NCBI RefSeq assembly: GCF_003668995.1
Contig: NZ_CP033068.1
Span: 1,922,001-1,986,000, forward strand
Source of the DNA: Flavobacterium sp. 140616W15
GTDB lineage: Bacteria > Bacteroidota > Bacteroidia > Flavobacteriales > Flavobacteriaceae
Direction: 5' to 3'
DNA: 64,000 nt
Shown: in pieces, positions 18,340 to 27,747 of the stretch
Numbering within the stretch: the first letter of the stretch is position 1
Layout of the letters: each line of letters opens with the position of its first letter
Notes under the pieces: generated by a model
What the model was told of the DNA's origin: nothing
Database searches by the model: none
What the model saw: the letters and a program-made list of their open reading frames with translations, nothing else
Program-made: the position numbers and the translations under genes

Positions 18340-18794
18340 ATGAAAAGAATTCTATTATTTCTAATATTCTTACTCTTTGTATCATGCAATGAATCCGAAC
18401 TGAGGATACAAAGAATTAAATCAGGATTCATAAATAAACCAGGGATATATTCTGTTTTTCAACGAGATCTTAAAACTAAAAAAAAAATCTAAAACAATTT
18501 AAAGATGGGTCTATAATATTTGCAATAACAGATATTCATAATAAAATATTGTTTCAACAAAATCTAAACCAAACTTTTAGTCCTTACCATTATTGGTGCT
18601 TCTATGTTGATGAACATGCCAATGTATGGTTTTATAATTCTGATTATTCTTCTTCAGAAGCTATTATATTCAATCCAAAAACGGAACTATATGAGATTAA
18701 GGATTTTTGTAGAACAAAACTATTATTACCAAAAGAATTTAGAAAGGAATTAGAGCTCAAAAGTACATTCACAAATTGTAAATCATTCAATTAA
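18340..18794 (+). pseudogene. Small lipoprotein gene, frameshifted
   Basis: ATG 18340 encodes a lipoprotein signal (MKRILLFLIFLLFVSC, lipobox FVSC) and about 50 residues before a stop directly after a run of ten A at 18478-18487. Adding one A restores a frame (KQFKDGSIIFAITDIHNKI to TFTNCKSFN) of about 151 residues ending at 18794. The second part (YHYWCFYVDEHANVWFYNSDY) is a beta-rich domain of unknown family. The ten-A run is a classic slippage site, so phase variation, decay or base-calling error are all possible. Confidence 0.65.
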
Positions 18795-18849
18795 TCGAAA
18801 AATGATTTTAAGCTGACCCTATAAAACAACCTCATCCTAAACTAGCTCC

Positions 18850-19263
18850 ATGAAAACAAACCATGTATTTTATATTACAATCATCCTGTTCTCATTACTG
18901 TTTACATCATGTATAGAACAGAATTCCGATGATCCGAATGAAGCATATCAATTATGGTCTGGACGTGAACCCGAAAAGGATGTAAAAATACTAAATGGAC
19001 AATATTGGCGGTCAGCTCATTTTACATATGAATATTATGTGTATTTAGAATTATATACAACACCTGAATGGCTTAAAAATTTTATTAAAATAAACAAACT
19101 AGAAGTTCACACCTCAGAAATTTATTTACCCGATGATACTCCTTCTTGGTTTCAACCCAAAATCGGCTTAAAGGCTTTTTCATCTCCCGAAGATCTACAA
19201 GGTTCAATTTATTTTATAGATTTAAAAACTAGGTATTTACTTTTTCATGAAATCCAATTATAA
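18850..19263 (+). CDS. Hypothetical lipoprotein
   Basis: A 137-residue protein with a lipoprotein signal (YITIILFSLLFTSC, Cys about 21). The mature domain (LWSGREPEKDVKILNGQYWRS, FTYEYYVYLEL, DTPSWFQPKIGLKAF, GSIYFIDLKTRYLLFHEIQL) is not a family I recognise. It lies 55 nt after the frameshifted lipoprotein gene on the same strand, and both may be one accessory unit. Confidence 0.65.
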   Translation: MKTNHVFYITIILFSLLFTSCIEQNSDDPNEAYQLWSGREPEKDVKILNGQYWRSAHFTYEYYVYLELYTTPEWLKNFIKINKLEVHTSEIYLPDDTPSWFQPKIGLKAFSSPEDLQGSIYFIDLKTRYLLFHEIQL

Positions 19264-19480
19264 AAAATCTATTTTGGATAACTTTAAGCTTTAGGTCAAC
19301 GCATTAAAATTTCTAATTAAATTTTTCATGTAAAGATACCAAGTCGTTAAGTTACCAACACTTTCTCTATGTCTTTGCTCCTTTGCGAGAGATATATTCA
19401 GTAAAATATTTAAAGTGTTTTTTTACTTAATGCTTTTATACTTTAGCAAAAAGAAAAACAAAAGCATATCTTTGGAAAAT

Positions 19481-19843
19481 ATGAAAAGCAAACGAACCTA
19501 TCCTAAAAAAATGCGACTTGTCGTAATACTACTTGCTGTAGTGTTTGCGCTTGCTCCGTGTTCGGTAAAAAGTTCTTTGTTTTCAGTTTTTGATATTGAG
19601 TACTTCCAGACGCTTAATAAGAACCAAACTACCCCAACAGGAGTTTCTTATTGCGAAGTACAAGAATCAAGCGTTAATCAATCTGAAAATAGCATTGAGA
19701 AGCTTAAGAAACAAATTCCTGTTTTACCCATTTCTATTTCTCAAAATCAAATTTTATTAGCAACAGCATTACATAAAAAACATATTTATGTAAATGTTGC
19801 CACTGTAAACACTCCCCTTTGTATATTTTATACAAACGATTAA
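19481..19843 (+). CDS. Small exported protein upstream of DoxDA gene
   Basis: About 120 residues from ATG 19481 (MKSKRTYPKKMRLVVILLAV): a basic N terminus, one hydrophobic segment (LVVILLAVVFALAPC) and a polar remainder with no recognised domain. A longer frame begins upstream, but its extra residues are unlike a gene start. It precedes the DoxD-DoxA fusion by 72 nt on the same strand and may be cotranscribed. Function unknown. Confidence 0.55.
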   Translation: MKSKRTYPKKMRLVVILLAVVFALAPCSVKSSLFSVFDIEYFQTLNKNQTTPTGVSYCEVQESSVNQSENSIEKLKKQIPVLPISISQNQILLATALHKKHIYVNVATVNTPLCIFYTND

Positions 19844-19915
19844 AATCCGATTTGGCATAATCCCAAACAATCGCGTTTTATTTATTATCGTTTTTTAAAA
19901 TTAAAATATACACTT

Positions 19916-20935
19916 ATGAAAAATATTCATACGAATCAGTCATATAATTTGGCTGGTCTTTTTACGCTTTCTATTAGGCTTGTTATTGGTTGGACATACT
20001 TTTCTGCGTTTTGGAGAAGGCTTATTCTCGAGAACAAACTAATCCAAGATGAAGCAGGATATATTGGTGAAAAATTCAATCATTTCCTTCCCAATGCTTT
20101 AGGAATAAAACCCATAATCGAATATTTAGTTACAAATCCCGAAGCGCTCTGGTGGTCTATGGTTAGTTTCACCATTATCGAAGCTATTGTAGGATTACTA
20201 ATTATGTTAGGATTCTTTACCCGATTAATGAGCTTTGGAGTATTTAATTTAGCCATGGGAATTTTATTAGGTTCTGGCTGGATTGGTACCACTTGCTTAG
20301 ACGAATGGCAAATTGGAGTTTTAGGAATTGCTTGTGGATTTACTCTCTTTTTAAGCGGAAGCGGTTCTTATTCTCTAGACAATTACTTCATGAATAAAAA
20401 TTATGGTTTCACTAAAACAAAATGGTTCTCATGGCTTGGTTCAGGACCACTTTCTATTCCTAAGCTTAAACCAATTGTTCTAGTTGGATCATTACTAATA
20501 TTAGCACTTACATTATTTACGAATCAATACTTTCACGGTGGCGTATTTGGAAAATTGCATAACAAATCGGTAAAGCCTAAAGTAGAAATTAGCGATGCAA
20601 CTATAAAAAATAATGCCTTACAATTTCAAATATATCGTACAGAAGGTGTTGATGTTTATGGTTCGTTTTTAATTGGAATTCAGCTAAAGAATGAACAAGG
20701 AGAAATTATCTTGGATTTAAAAGGAGAAGATTTGGCTAAATTTCCTAAAAAAGACATAGCCAACAAATACGTTACAAAAGTAAAACCTGGTAAACACAGT
20801 TTGATAATTCCGCTTGGCGCAAAAGCAATTCTGAATTTTGATTTAACGAATTATCATTTGCAAAAAAACACTAATTATACTATAATCCTCACCGACATTA
20901 GCGGAACAGAATGGACTAGTAAAGTGACTAATTAA
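19916..20935 (+). CDS. DoxD-DoxA fusion, thiosulfate:quinone oxidoreductase small-subunit-like membrane protein
   Basis: A 339-residue protein. The first half (about 12-150) is a four-helix DoxX/DoxD membrane domain: LFTLSIRLVIGWTYFSAFWR, EAIVGLLIMLGFFTRLMSFGVF, GTTCLDEWQIGVLGIACGF. After a helix at about 185-202, the C-terminal half (about 205-339) is a DoxA-like extracytoplasmic beta domain. In archaea DoxD and DoxA together form a thiosulfate:quinone oxidoreductase; in Bacteroidota these fusions have no proven activity, so a quinone-linked redox role is inference. Confidence 0.82.
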   Translation: MKNIHTNQSYNLAGLFTLSIRLVIGWTYFSAFWRRLILENKLIQDEAGYIGEKFNHFLPNALGIKPIIEYLVTNPEALWWSMVSFTIIEAIVGLLIMLGFFTRLMSFGVFNLAMGILLGSGWIGTTCLDEWQIGVLGIACGFTLFLSGSGSYSLDNYFMNKNYGFTKTKWFSWLGSGPLSIPKLKPIVLVGSLLILALTLFTNQYFHGGVFGKLHNKSVKPKVEISDATIKNNALQFQIYRTEGVDVYGSFLIGIQLKNEQGEIILDLKGEDLAKFPKKDIANKYVTKVKPGKHSLIIPLGAKAILNFDLTNYHLQKNTNYTIILTDISGTEWTSKVTN

Positions 20936-21000
20936 TGTGTAAATAATTTTAGGTTTGGCGGAATGGTAACTTATTTTTTATTTGTATTTTCGTACATTAA

Positions 21001-21110
21001 AAAATCTATATTTCTATTCCGTCAAGCTTTTTCTAATTTAGATGTATTGGTCTTAACTATTATAAATTCGTTATTTAAAATTAATCTCAACGCATAGAAA
21101 TATAGATTTT
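21001..21110. repeat. Long inverted repeat, 17-bp arms
   Basis: AAAATCTATATTTCTAT at 21001-21017 pairs perfectly with its complement at 21094-21110 across a 76-nt loop. Nearby, TATGTTTCTATGTGTTTA at about 21210-21228 recurs near 49587. The gap 20936-21277 otherwise shows no gene. The element may be a relic of a small mobile repeat or a long RNA hairpin. Confidence 0.6.
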
Positions 21111-21277
21111 GTACTCTCGAAAAGACGTATCACTTATTCAAAAATACAAAGCTAGAGCTAGCTATGTGGAAGAAATATATTTCTTTTTGTATTCTATTTT
21201 ACGTATAAAAACTATGTTTCTATGTGTTTAATGAGATACACTTAACACATTATTATAAAAATTAAAAAAAATTAAAA

Positions 21278-21670
21278 ATGGTAAAATTCGGTTATACAAT
21301 ATTATATGTTAACGATGTAAGTAAATCAATTTCATTTTATGAAAATGCCTTTGGTTTTACGAGAAAATTTATAACTCCCGAAAATGATTACGGAGAACTT
21401 AGTACTGGGGAAACTACAATTTCATTTGCATCAAAAGAATTAGCTAATTCTAATTTAAAAAAAGGTTTTATAGAAAGTGATTTAACCAATAAACCTTTTG
21501 CTACCGAATTGGGTTTTATAACCGATAATGTAGAAGAAGTACTTGTAAAATCTAAAGAAGCTGGCGCTGCCATTTTGCAAGAAGCAAAGCAAAAACCTTG
21601 GGGACAAACGGTTGCTTATATAAGAGATATTGATGGGTTTTTAATCGAGATTTGTACTCCGATGGGGTAA
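21278..21670 (+). CDS. VOC (glyoxalase/bleomycin-resistance fold) family protein
   Basis: A 130-residue vicinal-oxygen-chelate protein with two babbb halves: [24 protein letters not shown] at the N terminus and [22 protein letters not shown] then [20 protein letters not shown]. The final Glu of LIEICTP is at the usual metal-ligand position. Members are metal-dependent lyases, dioxygenases or drug-binding proteins; nothing here sets the substrate. Monocistronic. Confidence 0.88.
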   Translation: MVKFGYTILYVNDVSKSISFYENAFGFTRKFITPENDYGELSTGETTISFASKELANSNLKKGFIESDLTNKPFATELGFITDNVEEVLVKSKEAGAAILQEAKQKPWGQTVAYIRDIDGFLIEICTPMG

Positions 21671-21727
21671 ATATTAGTAACAAAAAATTTTAATTCATCA
21701 ATCAATTACTCACAAAATAGCCACAAT

Positions 21728-21853
21728 CTTGTCACCCTGACGAAGGAAGGGTCTCATCAAGTAGCTCTACAAAAATTATGGAGTTTCTTACGGAGATTTA
21801 CTACGTCTATTCACTACCGCTCGAGTCTCTTTCATCGGAATGACAAAATTATC
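21728..21853. repeat. Interspersed palindromic element
   Basis: Begins TGTCACCCTGACGAAGGAAG and ends with GAGTCTCTTTCATCGGAATG ACA, roughly inverted ends. It is the same family as 46961-47046 and 51658-51938, typical of Flavobacterium intergenic repeats. No gene in 21671-21971. Confidence 0.6.
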
Positions 21854-21971
21854 TAAAATCAAGTTATTTCAAAACATAAATTTGAATAACAAATAAATTT
21901 AACTAGTAATTATAATACAAAATAGAATATATTCGCTCTGTTAAAAAACCAACCAAACCAAAGTGAAAATA

Positions 21972-22672
21972 ATGGAAGAATTAAGACCTAATGAGCAAAG
22001 GGCAAAAAATGCAATGTTATTAATATGGATTGTTTTATCAATTAATATTGTTTCATTAATTTCAAACTTTCTACAATACAATTTACTTCATACTGTAGCA
22101 AATGGAGGTTTTATAACTCCAGATGAAGCAAATGCAAATGATAGCACCCAACAAATTATTCTAATCATTTACTTGATTTTTTTCATTATTTCTGGAGTCA
22201 CTTTTATACAATGGTTTAGACGTGCTTATTATAATCTTCATTTAAAAGTTGACAACTTATCACATAGCGAAGGCTGGGCAGCAGGATGTTGGTTTGTTCC
22301 AATTATATCTCTATATAGACCGCTACAAATAATGAAAGAACTATATAATGATAGCGATTTTTACTTATCTAAAAAGGAATAAACATTGGTAAAAATTTCA
22401 CAACTGGAGCATTGACTCTATGGTGGACACTCTGGATTATTAATAATGTCCTAGGACAAATCATTTATAGATATACCGCAGATGCAACATCTATAGATCA
22501 ATTAACTACAAGTACAATTCTGAATATTATAGATAAAGTTATCGAAATACCATTGGCTTTAATTACTATAAAAATTATCAAAGATTATTCTCAAATTGAG
22601 CCATTATTGATTGAAACTGAAGAGAGTAAAAAACAGCTAGAACCAACACCCATTTTGGTAGAGTCAAATTAG
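21972..22672 (+). pseudogene. DUF4328 membrane protein, frameshifted
   Basis: The first frame (to stop 22380-22382) has two transmembrane helices and the DUF4328 pattern FIQWFRRAYYNL and GWAAGCWFVPIISLYRPLQIMKELY. The rest (FTTGALTLWWTLWIINNVLGQI to PTPILVESN) is one frame away. One extra A in the five-A run at 22371-22375 joins them into about 233 residues with the expected WW-x-LW motif. A GTG at 21963 is an alternative start. Function of the family unknown. Frameshift real or sequencing error. Confidence 0.8.
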
Positions 22673-22692
22673 TTATGTCTTCTTTAAAACCA

Positions 22693-23109
22693 TCAATGAG
22701 AAAATCCTAAAGAAACACTTACCAGAATAATAAAAATTACAATTAGAGTAATTACTACGTACAAATAATCTTTCTCTAATAAAAAAGAGAATAGTGATAA
22801 TAATACACGTAATACTGGAGTAAGAAAAAGTAGTATTACTCCAAAAAAGATTATTGATTCACCATTACCTTGAATAACTCCGTTATAAATCGCTTTAATT
22901 ACTTCAAAGATGTTTCTGTCATTTTCTTTAAATACCGAATAGTCTTCGATATCACCGCCATGATTCATTAAATAAATAATTCCACCAATAAAAGCTACTG
23001 ATAATGAAATCCATACTCCGTAACGCAATAAGTTCCCTATAATGGATTGAAAATCTTTTTCTCCAAATTTTTCGTGTGTCATAACCTTAGATTTTTCCAT
23101 TAAGTCCAT
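22693..23109 (-). CDS. DUF1634 membrane protein
   Basis: A 138-residue protein with three transmembrane segments (LRYGVWISLSVAFIGGIIYLM, IIFFGVILLFLTPVLRVLLSL, YLYVVITLIVIFIILVSV), the DUF1634 layout. It overlaps the TauE/SafE gene by 23 nt, and this pair is recurrent in bacteria, so it is probably an accessory subunit of that exporter. Confidence 0.85.
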   Translation of the reverse strand: MDLMEKSKVMTHEKFGEKDFQSIIGNLLRYGVWISLSVAFIGGIIYLMNHGGDIEDYSVFKENDRNIFEVIKAIYNGVIQGNGESIIFFGVILLFLTPVLRVLLSLFSFLLEKDYLYVVITLIVIFIILVSVSLGFSH

Positions 23110-23923
23110 TATAAATCATATTTATTGCAAGCACAAAAATAAGACAGGCAAAAAAGATACGAAGCTTTTTAGGATTTGTTTTAACTAATAATTTGGCTCC
23201 AGCCATAGCTCCAAATAATACGCCTATAACTACAGGCATACATATTCCTGGTTCGATATACCCCTTTTGGATATAAATTACAGAACTCGCCATTGCTGTA
23301 ACTCCCATCATAAAATTACTGGTTGTGGTAGAAACCTTAAACGGAATTCGCATGATATTATCCATTGCAATTACTTTAAAAGCACCAGAGCCTATTCCTA
23401 ATAATCCTGACATCATACCAGCAATTCCCATCATACTAAATCCTCCCACAACATTTTTTGTTCCATAGCTAATCACTTCTCCATCATGTGCAGGATAAGT
23501 TCCTTGCAATTTCAGTTTTTTAGCCAATGGACTTGACTCTAAAACAATATGCTCTTCCTTTTTTCGTAATGAATTAATAGCCGAAAAAATTAATGTGAGT
23601 CCAAATAAAACAGCAATAAAAGATGTTGGTGCAATTGTAGAAAGTAGTGCCCCGCCAACAGCACCAATAGTAGTTGCAATCTCAAGAAAAATTCCCAAAC
23701 GCATATTGGTAATTCCCTCTCTAACATACGCAGCAGCAGAACCCGATGAAGTTGCAATTACCGATACCAGAGCAGCTCCAATCGCATAATGGATATCGAC
23801 TCCTAAAACAACTGTTAATAATGGTATAATGATTATTCCTCCGCCTAAACCTGATAATGAGCCTATAAAACCTGCTAAAAAAGCACCAAAAAGCATAATC
23901 AAAGTAAATGTAAGTACTGTCAT
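23087..23923 (-). CDS. TauE/SafE family sulfite/anion exporter
   Basis: A 278-residue polytopic membrane protein (about eight segments). It carries the two TauE/SafE repeats: GFIGSLSGLGGGIIIIPLL near residues 19-37 and MMSGLLGIGSGAFKVIAM near the middle, each with a glycine-rich turn. It should move sulfite, sulfonate or related organic anions across the inner membrane. First gene of a two-gene unit with DUF1634. Confidence 0.9.
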   Translation of the reverse strand: MTVLTFTLIMLFGAFLAGFIGSLSGLGGGIIIIPLLTVVLGVDIHYAIGAALVSVIATSSGSAAAYVREGITNMRLGIFLEIATTIGAVGGALLSTIAPTSFIAVLFGLTLIFSAINSLRKKEEHIVLESSPLAKKLKLQGTYPAHDGEVISYGTKNVVGGFSMMGIAGMMSGLLGIGSGAFKVIAMDNIMRIPFKVSTTTSNFMMGVTAMASSVIYIQKGYIEPGICMPVVIGVLFGAMAGAKLLVKTNPKKLRIFFACLIFVLAINMIYNGLNGKI

Positions 23924-24100
23924 TCGAATGTATTTATATCGCCCCTAATTTACGAATTGATATTAATTATTTGAGAATTCTGTTTCATAACAAAATATTA
24001 AAAAACCCTATCCCTTCCGTTTTAATAGTAGATTCCCGTAATTAAGTGTTATTTTTGATAATCATTTTAAAATGTTTTATGATGAACGTTGTCTAAAAAT

Positions 24101-24229
24101 GGAACGCGGATGACGCGGATTCGCCAAGGCGAAAAAACGGAAAAAAACGAATTTTAAAACTGATAGAAAGAAAAAGAATCTGTCTTTATCAGCGTCTTTA
24201 CGTTAGTAAATCCGCGTCATCCGCATCCC
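24101..24229. repeat. Inverted repeat element (GCGGATGACGCGGATT arms)
   Basis: GCGGATGACGCGGATT (24106-24121) is matched by its exact complement at 24209-24224, with partly matching ends beyond. The arms are GC-rich against the AT-rich background. Similar 'CGCGGAT' elements recur between Flavobacterium genes. It lies before the response-regulator gene; no gene in 23924-24278. Confidence 0.65.
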
Positions 24230-24278
24230 ATCTTACACAATCTTTGTCATTAAAATAAATACAAGAAACAACTATCAT

Positions 24279-24950
24279 ATGAATGTTTTACTCATCGAGG
24301 ACGATAAACGCATAAGCGAATTTATAGTAAAGGGTCTGGAAGAAAATAACTTCACAGTGCATTTAGCAGAAACTGGTGAAATTGCCAGAGACTTACTTCA
24401 GGAAAACACTTGGGATATTATCTTAATGGATATTATGCTTCCGGGCATTGATGGTATTCAGTTAACCAAATTAATGCGTTTTAAAAAAATCCATACTCCC
24501 ATATTGATGCTTAGTGCACTTAGTAATACCGATGATAAAGTGAATGCTTTAGATTCTGGAGCCGATGATTATCTTGTGAAGCCTTTTCATTTTCAGGAGC
24601 TAATTTCCAGAGTCAATGCATTAACCCGAAGAACAAAATTTAATTATAACAAGGTCGAAACATTATACACCTGCGGGAGCTTAACAATAAACCCTGAAGA
24701 ACATAAAGTTACCGAGAACAATCAACCAATTGATTTATCGCCAAGAGAATATAAACTGCTATTGTTTTTATTAGAAAACAGAAATAAAGTAATGTCAAGA
24801 ACCCAAATATTAAATGCCGTTTGGGGAATTAATTATGATAATAATACCAATGTGGTTGATGTTTATATTTCTTACTTAAGAAACAAAATAGAACAAAACC
24901 ATAAATTTATCCATACCATAAAAGGAACAGGATATATGATTAAAGAATAG
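24279..24950 (+). CDS. OmpR-type response regulator of metal-efflux locus
   Basis: A 223-residue CusR/CzcR-like regulator. The receiver has E7 D8 D9, phosphoacceptor Asp51 (ILMDIMLPGIDG) and a Lys in VKPFHF near residue 102. The winged helix shows LSPREYKLLLFLLENRNKVMSR and ends HTIKGTGYMIKE. It is 2 nt from the kinase gene and directly upstream of czcCBA-like genes, so it most likely activates the pump on metal stress. Confidence 0.94.
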   Translation: MNVLLIEDDKRISEFIVKGLEENNFTVHLAETGEIARDLLQENTWDIILMDIMLPGIDGIQLTKLMRFKKIHTPILMLSALSNTDDKVNALDSGADDYLVKPFHFQELISRVNALTRRTKFNYNKVETLYTCGSLTINPEEHKVTENNQPIDLSPREYKLLLFLLENRNKVMSRTQILNAVWGINYDNNTNVVDVYISYLRNKIEQNHKFIHTIKGTGYMIKE

Positions 24951-24952
24951 TT

Positions 24953-26311
24953 ATGAAAATACGCAACCGATTTACATTAATATCTTCATTTACGTTTAGC
25001 ATAGTATTTATAATTGCTTCGATTATAACATACTTATCGTTTTACAGCTATTCAGAAAAGATAATGTACAACGAACTTCAAAAAACATGTTTACTTACTG
25101 GAATCTTCTATTTAGAAAAAGATGAATTGCCAGAAAATCAACATTTAATCATTGGACAGCAATTCAAAGAAAATTCTCTTGAGATAGTAACCCGTGTTTA
25201 CAACAAGCAAAACGAAATTGTTTATGGTGAAAAAGAACATGATAAAAATATAACTATTCAAAGACTAGATTATATTCGGAAGAATAGGAAATTAAGTTTT
25301 AAATCAAATCACCACTTTTATTTCGGAAGCTATTACCGTGACAATCAAGGTGATTTTGTTGTTTTTGTTAAGAAAAATGATATTGAATTTAAAACTATCA
25401 CCAACCGATTGTTAATTATCATGGTGCTGGTTTTACTCATTGGACTCATACTAATATACATGGTTAGCCGTAAGTTATCAAACCTTGCTTACAGTCCAAT
25501 TAAAAACATTGTAGATCAGGTAAACGAAATCGAGGCTTCGTCACTAGACCGACATATTATATCTCCAAATACCAAAGACGAAATACAAGAACTTATAGAA
25601 ACCTATAATAATTTATTTAAGCGTTTATCGGATACATTTGTAATTCAAAAAAACTTCATCAATTATGTTTCTCACGAATTTAAAACACCTTTAACAGCTA
25701 TATCTGGAAATTTAGAAGTATTTGCACAAAAAGAAAGAACAAGTGCTGAGTACAAAGAAATGTCTGAAAAAGTATTAGAAAATGTATATCAAATAGAAGA
25801 TACTCTCAATACACTTATGATGTTGTCCGGACTTAGAGACAATACCGAACTTAATGAAGTTTTTAGAGTTGATGAACTCGTATGGGATATTAATGACCAG
25901 TTACCAGATGTACATAAACTAAAGGATTCTCAAATTCAAATCGCACTAGAAGTTACTAATGACAAATTACTTTCGATAAAAGGAAATAGTAACGAAATAA
26001 AAATTGCTTTGTATAATATCATAGAGAATGCCGTGAAATACTCGAATGGTAATCCTATAAAAATAAGCTTATTACAACAGGATAATCAATTAAAAATAGT
26101 AATCAAAGACCACGGTACAGGCATTAGTGAAAACGACTTAAAGTTTATCAAACAAACCTTTTATAGAGGCAAAAATGTCGATGATATAAAAGGCAGTGGT
26201 GTAGGACTTTCTTTGGCAAACATTATCTTCAAGCAAAATAATATTCATTTTGCAATTACTTCAAAAAAAGATGAAGGAACAACGGTAACATTGCTATTTC
26301 CGCCACTCTAA
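24953..26311 (+). CDS. Sensor histidine kinase of metal-efflux locus
   Basis: A 452-residue kinase with transmembrane helices at about 9-30 and 152-172 and a 120-residue periplasmic sensor. A HAMP-like linker (SPIKNIVDQVNEIEASSLDRHI) precedes the phosphoacceptor His241 (VSHEFKTPLTAI). The catalytic domain has NIIENAVKYSNG, DHGTGIS and GSGVGLSLANII. The layout is that of CusS/CzcS metal sensors. The sensor region includes several His residues (NHHFYFG), which could contact metal; this is inference. Confidence 0.93.
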   Translation: MKIRNRFTLISSFTFSIVFIIASIITYLSFYSYSEKIMYNELQKTCLLTGIFYLEKDELPENQHLIIGQQFKENSLEIVTRVYNKQNEIVYGEKEHDKNITIQRLDYIRKNRKLSFKSNHHFYFGSYYRDNQGDFVVFVKKNDIEFKTITNRLLIIMVLVLLIGLILIYMVSRKLSNLAYSPIKNIVDQVNEIEASSLDRHIISPNTKDEIQELIETYNNLFKRLSDTFVIQKNFINYVSHEFKTPLTAISGNLEVFAQKERTSAEYKEMSEKVLENVYQIEDTLNTLMMLSGLRDNTELNEVFRVDELVWDINDQLPDVHKLKDSQIQIALEVTNDKLLSIKGNSNEIKIALYNIIENAVKYSNGNPIKISLLQQDNQLKIVIKDHGTGISENDLKFIKQTFYRGKNVDDIKGSGVGLSLANIIFKQNNIHFAITSKKDEGTTVTLLFPPL

Positions 26312-26408
26312 TCGTTTTCTAATGTTAGTCTAATCCTCTTTTAATATATATCAAATTATGATTTAATATGCCGCAACTAGCTTTGCATCATATTAAAAAC
26401 AACATAAT

Positions 26409-27695
26409 TTGAAACGTATAATCTTAACCCTACTCGTTATTGTATCACACAGAGGTGTGGCACAAATTACTACAATAAACGATACAATTGTTCTTTCTCG
26501 AACACAGGCCGAGGCTTTGTTTCTAGACAAGAACCTTTCTCTTATTTCCGAAAAACTAAACATCGACATTGCCGATGCACAAGTTATTCAGGCAAAATTA
26601 TGGCCAAATCCAACTCTTAACGTAGGCGAGATAAATCTTTGGAAAAATGCTACAGTTGAAGATTTACCTCCAATGTTAGGTAATTTCGGAAGAACAACAC
26701 AAGTTAATGTTGAGCTAGAACAACTTATCCAAACGGCAGGGAAAAGAAAAAAGATGATTGCCATGGAAAAAGTTGGTGTAGATATAGCCAAAGAATATTT
26801 TAAAACTTTTTTACGTAATCTAAAAATAGAGTTCAGAGGAAATCTAACCGAACTACAATTTGTGCAAGCACAAGAAGCCGTTTATCAAAAACAGCTTTCT
26901 TCAATGCAAACATTACTCAAAGCATATAGCAATCAAGTTACGCAAGGAAATATTGGTAAAGGAGAATATATTAGATTAAAAGCTTCTGAATTACAATTCT
27001 TAAAAGAAATAAGCGAACTCAAAAAAGAGAATAATTCATTGCAAAAAGAACTTAAAGTTCTTATGAATATGCCTGCTACAAGTTATATCAAAATTACCGA
27101 TGAAGGTTTTGTTCCCGATAATAAAAACATCAATAACATAAACTTAGGCAATCTATTAGCTTCCGCTATAGAAAACAGACCAGACATGAAAGTGCTTAAG
27201 CTGGAAAATGAATACAATACGAATAAGTACAAATACGAAAAAGCCATGCGAACGCCCGATGTAACTCTTGGTGTAACGTATGATCGTGCTTCAAATATAA
27301 TGAAGGATTTTGTTGGAGTAGGATTCTCTATGGATCTTCCTTTTTTAAATAGAAATCAAGGAAATATAAAAGCCGCAAAAATAAGTATTGACCAAGGCAA
27401 GCTACTTACCGAAGAGAAAGCAATAAGCGTACAAGCAGAGGTACTGCAAGCCTATGAAGACTTAATTGTAACCAAAAAACTTTATGATAGTGTGGACTCT
27501 AGTTATGAAGGAGATTTAGACAAACTTTTAGAAAGTTATCGTAAAAACTTCATGCAACGAAATACTAGTATACTAGAATATCTAGATTTTGTAGAAGCCT
27601 ATTTAGAAAACAAATCTATACTGCTAAATTCTAAAAAAGATCTGAATAAAAACCTTGAAGAACTACGCTATATAGCAGGTCAGGAAATTAATTAA
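26409..27695 (+). CDS. TolC-family outer membrane factor, CzcC-like
   Basis: A 428-residue outer-membrane efflux protein. Signal peptide MKRIILTLLVIVSHRGVAQ, then two TolC halves of long helices: LDKNLSLISEKLNIDIADAQVIQAKLWPNPTL and LENRPDMKVLKLENEYNTNKYKYEKA. It forms the outer channel for the adaptor and pump that follow. The start is a TTG at 26409 because no in-frame ATG gives the signal peptide. First gene of a three-gene pump operon. Confidence 0.9.
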   Translation: MKRIILTLLVIVSHRGVAQITTINDTIVLSRTQAEALFLDKNLSLISEKLNIDIADAQVIQAKLWPNPTLNVGEINLWKNATVEDLPPMLGNFGRTTQVNVELEQLIQTAGKRKKMIAMEKVGVDIAKEYFKTFLRNLKIEFRGNLTELQFVQAQEAVYQKQLSSMQTLLKAYSNQVTQGNIGKGEYIRLKASELQFLKEISELKKENNSLQKELKVLMNMPATSYIKITDEGFVPDNKNINNINLGNLLASAIENRPDMKVLKLENEYNTNKYKYEKAMRTPDVTLGVTYDRASNIMKDFVGVGFSMDLPFLNRNQGNIKAAKISIDQGKLLTEEKAISVQAEVLQAYEDLIVTKKLYDSVDSSYEGDLDKLLESYRKNFMQRNTSILEYLDFVEAYLENKSILLNSKKDLNKNLEELRYIAGQEIN

Positions 27696-27747
27696 TTCTC
27701 CTAATCCAGAATACTGCACAAATTATCTAAAAATAACAACAAACATA

